A DNA stretch of 64,000 nucleotides from NCBI RefSeq assembly GCF_017311415.1, contig NZ_JAEKIS010000007.1:186001-250000 (forward strand), given 5' to 3'. The notes under the pieces were generated by a model. It made no database searches. It was given only the letters and a program-made list of their open reading frames with translations, and was not told the DNA's origin. Below are positions 35,044 to 44,217 of this stretch, one piece after another. Made by a program: the position numbers and the translations under genes. The DNA is from Salipiger abyssi (lineage in GTDB: Bacteria; Pseudomonadota; Alphaproteobacteria; Rhodobacterales; Rhodobacteraceae). The stretch's first letter is position 1, and the number at the start of each line of letters is the position of its first letter.

Positions 35044-35688
35044 TCAAACGTTGACGCCGGTGCCCTGCAAGACGCCATGCTCCAGCGCATAGCGGGTGAG
35101 GCCCGCGGTAGAGCTGATGCCGAGCTTGCGCTTGATGTTCTTGCGGTGGGTCTCGACCGTGCGCACCGAGATATCCAGAGCCAGCGCCACCTCCTTGTTG
35201 GATTTTCCCTGCGCCAGCTGCAACAGCACCGTCTGTTCGCGGTTGGTGAGCTGTTCGCGCCCGCCTGTCATCACCGGGCGCAGCGCGCCCTCGGCACCGG
35301 TGCAGAGATAGCGCCCGCCCGCCATGACCGTGTCGATGGCGCGCTTGATCTCGTCGGTGGGCACGTCCTTGAGCACGTAGCCCACCGCGCCATGCCCCAG
35401 CGCCGTCGAAATATATTCCGGCGTGTCATGCATCGACAGCACCAGGATCCTCGTCTCAGGGCGCCGTTCGAGGATCATCTCGGTGGCCGACAGCCCGTTC
35501 AGGCCGGGCATGTTGAGATCCATCAGGATCACGTCGGGCGCCAGCTCGTCCAGCGCGTCGATCATCTCCTGTCCGCCGGAGAGCGTGCCCACCACGTCGA
35601 TCTCGTCATAGCTATCGAGGATCGCCTCGATCCCCTCCGCCACGAGCGGATGATCGTCGACAATGGCAACTCGGGTGGGGCGGGTCAT
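35044..35688 (-). CDS. NarL/LuxR-type response regulator
   Basis: The 214-residue regulator has a receiver domain (1-120) with Asp57 in VILMDLNMPGLNG as phosphoacceptor and Lys in GYVLKDVP. The C-terminal LuxR HTH (about 143-205) contains LTNREQTVLLQLAQGKSNKEVA and VRTVETHRKNIKRKLG. Its start overlaps the end of the kinase gene by 4 bp, so it is the kinase's partner. The divergent TRAP transporter is the likely target. Confidence 0.94.
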   Translation of the reverse strand: MTRPTRVAIVDDHPLVAEGIEAILDSYDEIDVVGTLSGGQEMIDALDELAPDVILMDLNMPGLNGLSATEMILERRPETRILVLSMHDTPEYISTALGHGAVGYVLKDVPTDEIKRAIDTVMAGGRYLCTGAEGALRPVMTGGREQLTNREQTVLLQLAQGKSNKEVALALDISVRTVETHRKNIKRKLGISSTAGLTRYALEHGVLQGTGVNV

Positions 35689-37106
35689 GCGCGGGCCCTC
35701 GGCGTCGAAGCGCTGCCATCCTCGGGTGGCAGCAGGTGGGACAGGGGAATTTGCGCCTCGATAACGGTGCCAGAGCGCGAGGACAAGACGCGCAGCGTGC
35801 CGCCGAGCTGGTCCATGCGCTCCTGCATGTTGCGCAGCCCGATGCCGCGATGACCCTTGCCGGTCTCCGGGTCGATGCCGTGGCCGTTGTCGGAGACCCG
35901 TAGTGTCGCGCCCCGGCGGTGGCCGCGCAGGTCCATATCGACCCGCGTGGCGCCGGAATGGCGCTCGATATTGGTCAGCGCCTCCTGCGCGATGCGGTAG
36001 AGCGCGATGCGCCCCTCCTGGTCGATGCGGTTGCGGAACACCACCGTCTCGAACACCGTCTCGATGCCGGTGCGGGCGTGGAAATCGTCGGTCAGCGCCT
36101 TCAGCGCCGGCCCGAGCCCGAGATCGTCGAGCGTGCCGGGCCGTAGGTCGCGGCTGATGCGGCGGACCTCCTGAATGGCGCCGAGCAGGTTTTCCTGCCC
36201 GCGCTCCAGCGCCTGACCGGCGCGGGCATCGCCGGTGATCAGTCGCCGCCTTGCGATCTCCAGCGCGTATTTCACCCCGACGAGGATCTGGCTGATGCCA
36301 TCGTGCAGTTCGCGGGCCACGCGACCGCGCTCTTCTTCCTGTGCGTCAAAGACACGTTGGGTCAGCTCCTTGAGCTTGGCATCCGCCAGCCGTCGCTCGC
36401 GGATGTTCAGCATCAGCCCCGACAGGAACACCGTCAGCAGCGCCGAGAGGGTGATGCCGCCGATATAAAGGAAGGTGTGCCGCACCCGTTCCTCGACACC
36501 CGCCCGCGCCGCCGCCACCTGCTCGACGACATCGTCGATCCAGACGCCGGTGCCCACCGCCCATTGCCAGTCCTGAAAGCCCAGCACGAAGGAGATCATC
36601 CGCGCCTCCTCGCCGGTCGAGGGTTTCGGCCAGAGATAGGTGTGATAGCCCGAGCCCTGTCGCGCGATCTCGATCAGCCGGTCGGTGATCGGCGTGCCCT
36701 CGCTGTCCTCCAGCCCGGACCAGTCGCGCCCGATCATTTCGGTGCGGCGGGGGGAGACGAGGTTGGTGCCGTCGTAATCATAGACGAAGAACGACCCGTC
36801 ATCGCCATAGATCATTGCCGCGAGGATCTGCGAGACCCGGGTCTTGGCCTCTTCGTCATCGGGGGCGGCGACACCGTAGATGAAGTAAAAGCCATTGCGC
36901 GCCTGGGTGACGTAATTGCGCAGTTCCTGCTTCTTGGTTTCGATGAGCTGGGTCTCCAGCGTGCGGATCTCGCTTTCCGCCATCGCGCGGGATTGCGAGG
37001 CCACCACGACCGAAATCGCCGCCGCCGCAACGATCAGCGGCACCGAGGCCAGAAGAAAGAGCTTCTGGCCGTAACTCAGGTGCAGACGGTCGAGAATCGC
37101 GGGCAT
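35685..37106 (-). CDS. Cache-domain sensor histidine kinase
   Basis: The 473-residue inner-membrane kinase has two membrane spans (about 16-36 and 212-233) bracketing a single-cache periplasmic sensor domain (NGFYFIYGVAAPDDEEAKTRV, DGSFFVYDYDGTNLVSPRR, WQWAVGTGVWIDDV). The HisKA_3 dimerisation segment has His268 in RVARELHDGISQILVG, and the ATPase domain has ALTNIERHSGA and GIGLRNMQERM. Cache domains commonly bind small carboxylates or amino acids. It is divergent from a TRAP carboxylate-type transporter, so it probably senses the transported solute. Confidence 0.93.
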   Translation of the reverse strand: MPAILDRLHLSYGQKLFLLASVPLIVAAAAISVVVASQSRAMAESEIRTLETQLIETKKQELRNYVTQARNGFYFIYGVAAPDDEEAKTRVSQILAAMIYGDDGSFFVYDYDGTNLVSPRRTEMIGRDWSGLEDSEGTPITDRLIEIARQGSGYHTYLWPKPSTGEEARMISFVLGFQDWQWAVGTGVWIDDVVEQVAAARAGVEERVRHTFLYIGGITLSALLTVFLSGLMLNIRERRLADAKLKELTQRVFDAQEEERGRVARELHDGISQILVGVKYALEIARRRLITGDARAGQALERGQENLLGAIQEVRRISRDLRPGTLDDLGLGPALKALTDDFHARTGIETVFETVVFRNRIDQEGRIALYRIAQEALTNIERHSGATRVDMDLRGHRRGATLRVSDNGHGIDPETGKGHRGIGLRNMQERMDQLGGTLRVLSSRSGTVIEAQIPLSHLLPPEDGSASTPRARA

Positions 37107-37336
37107 GGCCTCGGATATCGGTTGATTCGTACCCGATCAAACCATGAAACAGGTCCGTTCCCCAACGGCATGCAGTTTTCAGAGCGCTTTATTCCAGGGC
37201 TTTCGCGCAAGAATGCTGCCCGTCTACGTAGCACTGGGTATTTTCCTTTGATTGCGCTCTCACTAGGCTGCCGGAACACGAAGATCCGCGCAGTCCGGAG
37301 GAGCGGTATTGCGCACGTCAATTCGGGAGGACATCA
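37107..37336. promoter_or_regulatory. Divergent control region, two-component system and TRAP operon
   Basis: This 230-bp spacer lies between the sensor kinase (minus) and the TRAP binding protein (plus). An imperfect inverted repeat, GGTTGAT-N9-ATCAAACC, at about 37120-37143 is the best operator candidate for the response regulator. The TRAP binding protein gene has a GGGAGG ribosome site at about 37325. Confidence 0.5.
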
Positions 37337-38422
37337 ATGGATCGCCGTTCTTTTCTGAGGGCCACCACGGCCGGTGGCGCTGCCGCCGCCGCGACCTCGC
37401 TTGCAGCGCCTGCCTACGCTCAGGGTCGCCGCACGCTCACCCTCGTCACCACCTGGGGCCGCGGCCTCGCAGGTGTACATGACAACGCACAATACTGCGC
37501 CGACCAGATCACCGCGGCAACCGACGGTCAGCTGACCGTCGAGCTCAAGGCTGCCGGCGAGCTCGTGGGCGCCTTCGAGGTGTTCGACGCCGTGTCCGCA
37601 GGTCAGGCCGACATGTATCACGGGGTGGATTACTACTTCCTCGGCCAGCATCCGGCGATCAGCTTCTTCAGCCAGATCCCGTTCGGCATGAACTTCATGG
37701 AATATGCCAACTGGTATTACCATGACGGCGGCATGGCGCTGTGCGACGAGCTCTACTCGATCTTCGGCCTCAAGGCCTTCCCGTCGGGCAATACCGGCCC
37801 GCAATCGGGCGGCTGGTTCTCCAAGGAGATCACCTCGCCCGAAGACTTCCAGGGCCTCAAGTTCCGCATGCCGGGGCAGGGCGGTCAGGTGCTGGGCAAG
37901 CTCGGCGCATCGGTGCAGAACCTGCCGGGCGCGGAAGTGTACCAGGCGCTCAGCTCGGGCGCGATCGACGGCACCGAGTGGATCGGTCCCTGGGCCGACG
38001 AGAAGGCCGGCTTCCAGGAAATCACCAAGACCTACTATACCGCAGGCTTCCATGAGCCGGGGCCGAACCTGAACCTGACGATGAACCTTGAGGTGTACGA
38101 GAGCCTGACGCCCGCGCAGCAGGAAATCGTCTCGCAGGTCGCCCGCGCCGGCAACCTCTGGACGATGTCGCTCTTCATGGCCAACAACTCGGCGGCGCTT
38201 CAGCGTCTCCAGTCCGGCGGCGTCAAGATCATGGAATTCCCCGACAGCGTCTGGGACGCGTTCGGCGCGGCGGCCAAGGAAGTGGTCGAAGAGCCGATGG
38301 GCGACGAGCTCTACAAGCGCTGCTACGACAGCTACATGGCGTCGCTCTCTTCTTCGGCGCAGTGGATCAGCCGCTCCGAAGGCGCCTTCTCGGCGCAGCG
38401 GAACCGCGTCATGGGTCTCTGA
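37337..38422 (+). CDS. TRAP transporter substrate-binding protein (DctP/TakP type)
   Basis: The 361-residue periplasmic binding protein has a twin-arginine signal (DRRSFLRATTAGG, cleavage after AYA about residue 28). The fold follows the TakP/FcbT1 group: AGELVGAFEVFDAVSAGQADMYH, then FPSGNTGPQSGGWF, the carboxylate-binding Arg in GLKFRMPG, and IDGTEWIGPWADEKAGF. Members bind 2-oxo acids, lactate or other monocarboxylates, sometimes with a cation. Tat export suggests folding before translocation. It is the first gene of the operon and is followed by a strong hairpin. Confidence 0.93.
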   Translation: MDRRSFLRATTAGGAAAAATSLAAPAYAQGRRTLTLVTTWGRGLAGVHDNAQYCADQITAATDGQLTVELKAAGELVGAFEVFDAVSAGQADMYHGVDYYFLGQHPAISFFSQIPFGMNFMEYANWYYHDGGMALCDELYSIFGLKAFPSGNTGPQSGGWFSKEITSPEDFQGLKFRMPGQGGQVLGKLGASVQNLPGAEVYQALSSGAIDGTEWIGPWADEKAGFQEITKTYYTAGFHEPGPNLNLTMNLEVYESLTPAQQEIVSQVARAGNLWTMSLFMANNSAALQRLQSGGVKIMEFPDSVWDAFGAAAKEVVEEPMGDELYKRCYDSYMASLSSSAQWISRSEGAFSAQRNRVMGL

Positions 38423-38442
38423 CCCGGCATATCGCGCAGTTG

Positions 38443-38469
38443 ACGCCCCCGCGTATCCCGCGGGGGCGT
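38443..38469 (+). other. Strong hairpin between TRAP binding protein and permeases
   Basis: An 11-bp perfect stem (ACGCCCCCGCG at 38443-38453 with 38459-38469) has loop TATCC and no T-run. It most likely protects the 3' end of the binding-protein mRNA or causes partial termination, giving more binding protein than permease. Confidence 0.75.
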
Positions 38470-38560
38470 ATCTGCTTTCTAACAAGATCCTGCGGCGGCC
38501 CGCCCGAAAGCGGGGCAGAGCACGTCCCGGGACGACACACCGCAAACAGGGGCTCAGGTC

Positions 38561-39490
38561 ATGGAAGACGCAGCCACGGGCGGAGCGTTCGGCGCAATCC
38601 TGAACGGCTTGGTCTGGTTCTTCAGCAATATTGCCATGTCCTTCTACAATTTCGGCTACGCGCTGACGCATCCGTCAAGCTGGCTGAACTGGTCGGACAG
38701 CGAAGCGGTCATGCGCTTCGTGTATTACGGCGCATCGCCGGAGCTGTTCTTTGTCGTGTTCACGACGGTGCTGGTGCTGACCGTCATCGGGATCTGGCGC
38801 AACAGCGTCATGTGGGGCATGGTCCGGGGGCTCGAAGCCTTCGGCAACACCGTGGGCCGCGTCGCCGCCTGGGCGGGGCTGATCATGGTGCTGCAACAGG
38901 TGGTGATCATCTTCGTGCAGCGCATCTTTGCCCGGCCCGACCTGTCCTTCGGTTTTGGCGTGCCGGTGACCTTCGATGTGAGCTGGTGGTCGGAAGAGCT
39001 TAAGCTCTACAACGCCATCGTCGTGGCGCTGTGCCTTGCCTATACCTTCATCCAGGGCGGCCATGTGCGCGTCGATCTGGTCTATGCGCCGGTGAAATAC
39101 CGCACCAAAAAGATCATCGACATGTTCGGCAGCCTGTTCTTCATGCTGCCCATGGCCACGCTGATGTGGCTCTATTCCTGGTTCTTCCTGTGGCGCCATC
39201 TCATCGTGCCCAAGCCCTCGGCCTCCGAAGGGCTCGACCGGCTGCTGATGAAATCGCGCGCGCTGCGCTGGAATGTCGAGACCATCGGCTTCAGCCCCAA
39301 CGGCTTTTCCGCCTATTTCCTCTTCAAGATCCTCATCGTCCTGATGTGCGGCTTCATCTTCCTCCAGGGCGTGACCTTCTTCTGGCGCTCCTACCTGGAA
39401 TGGAAGGAAGGCGAGGAGAGCGAGGGCAAATATCACGATCACGACCGGGTCGAGACGGGCGAAGAAGCCTACGACCACGCGGAATTCTGA
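38561..39490 (+). CDS. TRAP transporter small permease (DctQ type, extended)
   Basis: The 309-residue protein is much longer than the usual DctQ of about 160-200 residues. It has five or six hydrophobic segments, for example ELFFVVFTTVLVLTVIGIW, WAGLIMVLQQVVIIFVQRI, AIVVALCLAYTFIQGGHVRVD and KILIVLMCGFIFLQGVTFFW. The C-terminus is acidic and His-rich (KYHDHDRVETGEEAYDHAEF). The QGGHVRVDL motif marks the DctQ core. It assembles with the large permease encoded 14 bp downstream. Confidence 0.9.
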   Translation: MEDAATGGAFGAILNGLVWFFSNIAMSFYNFGYALTHPSSWLNWSDSEAVMRFVYYGASPELFFVVFTTVLVLTVIGIWRNSVMWGMVRGLEAFGNTVGRVAAWAGLIMVLQQVVIIFVQRIFARPDLSFGFGVPVTFDVSWWSEELKLYNAIVVALCLAYTFIQGGHVRVDLVYAPVKYRTKKIIDMFGSLFFMLPMATLMWLYSWFFLWRHLIVPKPSASEGLDRLLMKSRALRWNVETIGFSPNGFSAYFLFKILIVLMCGFIFLQGVTFFWRSYLEWKEGEESEGKYHDHDRVETGEEAYDHAEF

Positions 39491-39504
39491 GAGGGATCTG
39501 ACAC

Positions 39505-41859
39505 ATGCTATTCGGCCTGGACGGCGTCGAGATCGGTCTGATCATCGTCTTTCTCACGCTCTTTTCCGCCATTCTCTCCGGCTTCCCGGTGGCCTTTGCC
39601 ATCGGCGGCGCGGGGGTGATCTCCTTTGGCATCATCGCCGCGCTCGACAGCGCGGGGCTGCTGGTGCACCAAGCCATCGACACCGGATCGGAGGCCTATA
39701 ACGCGCTGGTCGCCAGCGGGGTGAAGGAAGACGCGATTTCGATCTTCCGATACCCGGAGCTGCCGCGCTACGCGATGCCGGTCTTTGACCGCGGCTGGGA
39801 AGTGGCGCTCGACCGCAATGTCTCGTTTATCGTCAACCGCATCAACGAGCGGGTGATCGCGGGCCAAAGCATCGAGACGCTGCTCGCGGTGCTGATGTTC
39901 GTGATGATGGGCATCGTGCTGGAGCGCTCCAAGATCGCCGACGATCTGCTCAAGACCATGGCGCGGGTCTTTGGCCCGCTGCCCGGCGGTCTGGCGGTTT
40001 CCATCGTGGTGGTGGGCGCGTTCCTCGCCGCCTCCACCGGCATCGTCGGCGCCACCGTGGTGACCATGGGCCTGCTGGCCCTGCCCACCATGCTGCGCAA
40101 CAACTATTCGCCCGAGCTGGCGACCGGGGTCATCGCGGCCTCGGGCACGCTGGGGCAGATTATTCCGCCCTCCATCGTGATCGTGCTTTTGGGCACGCTG
40201 GCGGGCGATCTCTATTCGACCGCGCAGGAGGCCCGGGCGCAATCCATGGGCTGCACCGACGCACTGACCTATCTCGGCGAGCCGGCGGTGGTCTCTGTCG
40301 GCACGCTCTTTCAGGCGGCGCTGCTGCCGGGGATCCTGCTGGCGGTGCTCTATGCCGCCTATGCCTTCGGCTTTGCCATGTTCAACCCGTCCAAGGCGCC
40401 GCCGGTGCATGGCGAGGCGGCCATGGGCGAGCCGGTGACGCGCGGCGAGGCCTTCACCTGGTATCTCGGCGTGCCGCTGCTGCTGATCGTGGCGACCATC
40501 GGCCTTAGCCAGGTCAATATGGTCGGTTCGCAGTCGCTGACCGTGTCGAGCTTCTCCGATGTCGGTCAGACCGCCAGCCTGCGCACCAATGTCGGCGAGC
40601 AGTGCCAGGAAGCGATGATCGAGCTGCACGGCCAGTCGGCCTGGGACGAGGCCGTCGCGCAGCAGGCCGAGATCGACGCCGCCGGCGGTGTCGATCAGGG
40701 TCACCGCCTCACCGATGAGGAACGGGCGGCAGCGCTTCAGGCAAAGATCGACAATGCCGCGCCCATCGGTACCGGCATCGCGGTGATCGCTGTGCTGCTC
40801 GGAATCGTGCTGGCCTGGGGCAGGGCGGTTTCGCCCAGCTCCGAGCCGCTGCCGCTGCTCATTGGCGGCGCCGGGCTGGCGCTGGGGCTCATTGTGGATG
40901 CGCTCTTCATCGGGCCGCAGATGTCACCGGGTGCTACCGTGGCGTTGATGGCCGTGCCGTGGATCCTGGCGCTGTATGGGGCCAAGCACGCGGCGCAACG
41001 CCTGTCGCAGAACGATCTGATCCGGGTGGTCTTCCCGCCGCTGGTGCTGATCGTGGCGGTGCTGGGCTCGATCCTCGGCGGCATCACCAACCCGACGCCG
41101 GCGGCCGCGCTCGGCGCCGCGGGGGCGATCATGCTGGCCGCCTACCGCAAGCTGCGCGAACAGGACCGCTCGCCCAAGGTGATCCTGTGGTCGACCTTCG
41201 CGGTGGTGGTGATGATCCTCGTCGGCGTCAATTTCGACCTGCGGGTGAATGCGGAGTCGGTGAGTGCCGAGAGCTGGATCGCCTTCCTCGTGGCGCAGGC
41301 GGCCTATCTCTATGCGCTCTTCGGCTTGCTCTTTGCCTGCTGGGTGCTGCTCAAGGCCGGGGTTCTGGGGCCGGCGGTGCGCGAGACCGCCAAGGTGACC
41401 TCGATGGTGTTCACCATCCTCGTGGCCTCGCAACTCTTGAACCTCGTGGTGATCTCCTTCGGCGGCGAGCACTATATCCAGCAGTTCCTGCAAAGCTTCG
41501 ACGACGAGCACAAGGTGTTCCTGATCGTCATGCTGGTGCTGTTCATCCTGGGTTTCGTGCTGGATTTCCTCGAGATCATCTACATCGTGGTGCCCATCGT
41601 CGGGCCGGTGATCTATGGCGGCTCCTTCGATCCGAAATGGGTGACGATCATGATCGCGGTGAACCTGCAAACCTCGTTCCTGACCCCGCCCTTCGGCTTC
41701 GCGCTGTTCTATCTGCGCGGCGTGGCGCCGGCGAGCGTAACCACGGGCCATATCTATCGGGGGGTGCTGCCCTTCGTGGCGATCCAGGTGGCGGGTCTGG
41801 CGCTTTTGTGGTTCGCGCCGGGGATCGTGACGATCATCCCGGACCTGATCCCGAACTGA
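39505..41859 (+). CDS. TRAP transporter large permease (DctM/FcbT3 type, oversized)
   Basis: The 784-residue permease is nearly twice the usual DctM length (about 430). The N-terminal half has the DctM core (GFPVAFAIGGAGVISFGII, AASTGIVGATVVTMGLLALPTML, GTLGQIIPPSIVIVLLG). The C-terminal half ends with the FcbT3 signature NLQTSFLTPPFGFALFYLRGVAP. Between them are a hydrophilic stretch (about residues 345-415) and several additional membrane segments. It drives solute uptake with the sodium or proton gradient together with DctP and DctQ. A terminator follows. Confidence 0.92.
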   Translation: MLFGLDGVEIGLIIVFLTLFSAILSGFPVAFAIGGAGVISFGIIAALDSAGLLVHQAIDTGSEAYNALVASGVKEDAISIFRYPELPRYAMPVFDRGWEVALDRNVSFIVNRINERVIAGQSIETLLAVLMFVMMGIVLERSKIADDLLKTMARVFGPLPGGLAVSIVVVGAFLAASTGIVGATVVTMGLLALPTMLRNNYSPELATGVIAASGTLGQIIPPSIVIVLLGTLAGDLYSTAQEARAQSMGCTDALTYLGEPAVVSVGTLFQAALLPGILLAVLYAAYAFGFAMFNPSKAPPVHGEAAMGEPVTRGEAFTWYLGVPLLLIVATIGLSQVNMVGSQSLTVSSFSDVGQTASLRTNVGEQCQEAMIELHGQSAWDEAVAQQAEIDAAGGVDQGHRLTDEERAAALQAKIDNAAPIGTGIAVIAVLLGIVLAWGRAVSPSSEPLPLLIGGAGLALGLIVDALFIGPQMSPGATVALMAVPWILALYGAKHAAQRLSQNDLIRVVFPPLVLIVAVLGSILGGITNPTPAAALGAAGAIMLAAYRKLREQDRSPKVILWSTFAVVVMILVGVNFDLRVNAESVSAESWIAFLVAQAAYLYALFGLLFACWVLLKAGVLGPAVRETAKVTSMVFTILVASQLLNLVVISFGGEHYIQQFLQSFDDEHKVFLIVMLVLFILGFVLDFLEIIYIVVPIVGPVIYGGSFDPKWVTIMIAVNLQTSFLTPPFGFALFYLRGVAPASVTTGHIYRGVLPFVAIQVAGLALLWFAPGIVTIIPDLIPN

Positions 41860-41883
41860 TCGGGAATGCTGGTCGAGGCATGG

Positions 41884-41910
41884 AAAAGCGGGCCTTTTGG
41901 CCCGCTTTTT
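41884..41910 (+). terminator. Intrinsic terminator of the TRAP operon
   Basis: The stem GCGGGCC (41888-41894) pairs with 41899-41905, extended by AAAA/TTTT, with a TTTT loop and a T-run. It starts 24 bp past the large permease stop. Confidence 0.93.
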
Positions 41911-41993
41911 CGGTTTTGGGGGGAGGGAGCGCTATACAGGCAAAGATCCCTAGCTCAATCCCCGCACCTCTGGCCCGGAATCAAGGCGAAGCC

Positions 41994-42137
41994 GCCGGGC
42001 CCAGCGGCTGCCCGTCCTGGCGGGCTGCCGCTTTGGTGACGTTGGCGTATAGCTGAGAGGTCCTTCGGATCTGGCTGGGATAAAGTACGGGATTCAGCGG
42101 GCAGAGCGTCAGCCCACGGGCAGCCGCTGGGCCCGGC
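41994..42137. repeat. Long inverted repeat element beside edd
   Basis: Arms of 22 bp at 41994-42015 (starting GCCGGGCCCAGCGGCTGCCC) and 42116-42137 are exactly complementary and enclose about 100 bp. Beyond them a further GAAGCC/GGCTTC match continues after a 3-base offset. It occupies most of the spacer between the TRAP terminator and the edd stop. No transposase or gene is recognised inside. It could be a miniature repeat element or encode a structured RNA. Confidence 0.65.
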
Positions 42138-42168
42138 TTCCGTTGCGCATGTTGTGCGGCAGCCTGTG

Positions 42169-43974
42169 CTAGACCACCACCGCAGCCCCGTTCGACGCCA
42201 GCCCGACATTCTGCCGGAACGCCTCGAACAGCTCGCGCCCGACGCCGTGACCGTTGCCCGTGAGATCCGCCGTCACCGGTTCGCGCGCCTCAAAGCCCTC
42301 TTCCAGACAGCTCAGCGTGCCCGCCACCGCGTCGACCCGTACCAGATCGCCGTCGCGCAGCCTGGCCAGCGGCCCGCCATCGGCGGCCTCGGGGCAGATA
42401 TGGATCGCCGAGGGCACCTTGCCCGACGCGCCCGACATGCGCCCGTCGGTGACCAGCGCCACCTTGAGCCCGCGATCCTGCAACACCGCCAGCGTCGGGG
42501 TCAGCGAGTGCAGCTCGGGCATGCCGTTTGATTTCGGCCCCTGAAAGCGCACCACCACAATCGTGTCCTCGGTGAATTCGCCCGCCTTGAAGGCATCCTT
42601 CACCTCCGACTGATCGTGAAAGATCCGCGCCTTCGCCTCGATCACATGGCGCTCGGGCGCCACGGCGGAGATCTTCATCATGCCATGGCCGAGATTGCCG
42701 TAAAGCTGCTTGAGCCCGCCGGTGGGCTGGAACGCCTCTCCTGCCGGGCGCAGGATCTTGTCGTTCTGGCTGCCCTTCGGCGCCTCTTCATAGCTCACCA
42801 CACCGTCCCGCAGCTTGGGCTCCTGCGTGTAGAGCGACAGCCCGTCGCCCGCGACGGTTTTCACATCCTCATGCAGCAGGCCTGCGTCCAGCAGCTCGCC
42901 GATGAGGAATTGCAGCCCGCCGGCGGCGTGGAAATGGTTCACGTCGGCAAGCCCGTTGGGATAGACCTTGGCCATCAGCGGCGTGACCGAGGAAATCGCG
43001 TCGAAATCCTCCAGCGTCAGCTCGATCCCCGCGGCGCGCGCCATGGCGGGCAGGTGCAGCACGAGGTTGGTCGAGCCGCCGGTGGCCATCAGCCCGACAA
43101 TGCCGTTCACGAATGCCTTGGCGTCGAGGATGTCGCAGACCGGGCGATAATCATTGCCGAGCCGGGTGATCTCCAGCGCCCGCGTCGCGCCCACCGTGGT
43201 CAGCGCGTCGCGCAGCGGCGTGTTTGGGTTCACGAAGCTCGCGCCCGGCAGGTGCAGCCCCATGATCTCCATCAGCATCTGGTTGGAATTGGCGGTGCCG
43301 TAAAAGGTGCAGGTGCCCGGCCCGTGATAAGAGGCCATCTCCGCCTCCATGAGCTTGTCGCGCCCGACCTCTCCGGCGGCGTATTGCTGGCGCACCTTGG
43401 CCTTTTCGTCATTGGGCAGACCGCTGGTCATCGGGCCGGCGGGCAGGAAGATGCCGGGAATATAGCCGAAGGTCGCCGCCGCGATCACCAGCCCCGGCAC
43501 GATCTTGTCGCAGACGCCGAGATAGACCGCCGCGTCGAAGGTGTTGTGCGAGAGCGCCACCCCCGCCGCCAGCGCGATCACATCGCGCGAAAAGAGCGAC
43601 AGCTCCATGCCGACCTGGCCCTGGGTGACGCCGTCGCACATGGCGGGCACGCCGCCGGCCACCTGCGCGGTGCCGCCGGCGCCGCGCGCCGCATCGCGGA
43701 TGATCTGGGGAAAGCGCTCAAAGGGCTGATGCGCCGAGAGCATGTCGTTATAGGCCGAGACGATACCGAGATTGGGCACGTGCCCCTCGGCCAGCGCGCT
43801 CTGGTCCACACCCATCGCCGCATAGGCATGGGCCTGGTTGCCACAGGTCAGATGCGCCCGGCGCGGGCCTTCGTCGGCGGCGCGGCGCATGCGGTCGAGA
43901 TAGGTGGCGCGGCGGGTCTCCGAGCGTGCTTCGATGGCGTCTGTGACCTTGGCGATCGTGGCGTCGAGGGGCAT
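42169..43974 (-). CDS. edd: Phosphogluconate dehydratase (Entner-Doudoroff)
   Basis: This 601-residue dehydratase converts 6-phosphogluconate to KDPG. It belongs to the IlvD/Edd family, with cluster and active-site blocks such as [50 protein letters not shown] and the C-terminal [17 protein letters not shown]. The length is typical of Edd. The ATG at 43972-43974 follows AAAGGAT. KDPG aldolase (eda), usually adjacent, is not in the window. A CceR-like site lies about 70 bp upstream. Confidence 0.95.
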   Translation of the reverse strand: MPLDATIAKVTDAIEARSETRRATYLDRMRRAADEGPRRAHLTCGNQAHAYAAMGVDQSALAEGHVPNLGIVSAYNDMLSAHQPFERFPQIIRDAARGAGGTAQVAGGVPAMCDGVTQGQVGMELSLFSRDVIALAAGVALSHNTFDAAVYLGVCDKIVPGLVIAAATFGYIPGIFLPAGPMTSGLPNDEKAKVRQQYAAGEVGRDKLMEAEMASYHGPGTCTFYGTANSNQMLMEIMGLHLPGASFVNPNTPLRDALTTVGATRALEITRLGNDYRPVCDILDAKAFVNGIVGLMATGGSTNLVLHLPAMARAAGIELTLEDFDAISSVTPLMAKVYPNGLADVNHFHAAGGLQFLIGELLDAGLLHEDVKTVAGDGLSLYTQEPKLRDGVVSYEEAPKGSQNDKILRPAGEAFQPTGGLKQLYGNLGHGMMKISAVAPERHVIEAKARIFHDQSEVKDAFKAGEFTEDTIVVVRFQGPKSNGMPELHSLTPTLAVLQDRGLKVALVTDGRMSGASGKVPSAIHICPEAADGGPLARLRDGDLVRVDAVAGTLSCLEEGFEAREPVTADLTGNGHGVGRELFEAFRQNVGLASNGAAVVV

Positions 43975-44041
43975 AGCAGGGATCCTTTCTCTGGCCGCCC
44001 CGCTTGCGCGGCGGGGCATCGCTTGCCCCAGCATGTAAATC

Positions 44042-44055
44042 GGTTAGCGCTATCA
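44042..44055. promoter_or_regulatory. LacI-type operator candidate upstream of edd (CceR-like)
   Basis: GGTTAGCGCTATCA resembles a LacI-family palindrome of the form TGTTAGCGCTAACA, with two mismatches. It lies 68 bp upstream of the edd start. In Rhodobacter the LacI-type regulator CceR controls Entner-Doudoroff genes and responds to 6-phosphogluconate; a motif of this type is what I recall for it, unverified here. Confidence 0.5.
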
Positions 44056-44217
44056 GTAAAGCGTTAAGCCACGCGCTGGCGGATCGTGGCAGGGATTGGC
44101 GGACAGGGTGCGATGGCTCTGCCCTGTTTCCGGGCAATCGCGGACGTCGCGGCAACGCGCGCAAGCTGACTCATTTCCGTGCTTTTCTCGCTCCGGGCGC
44201 CGCGCTATGGGAGCATC

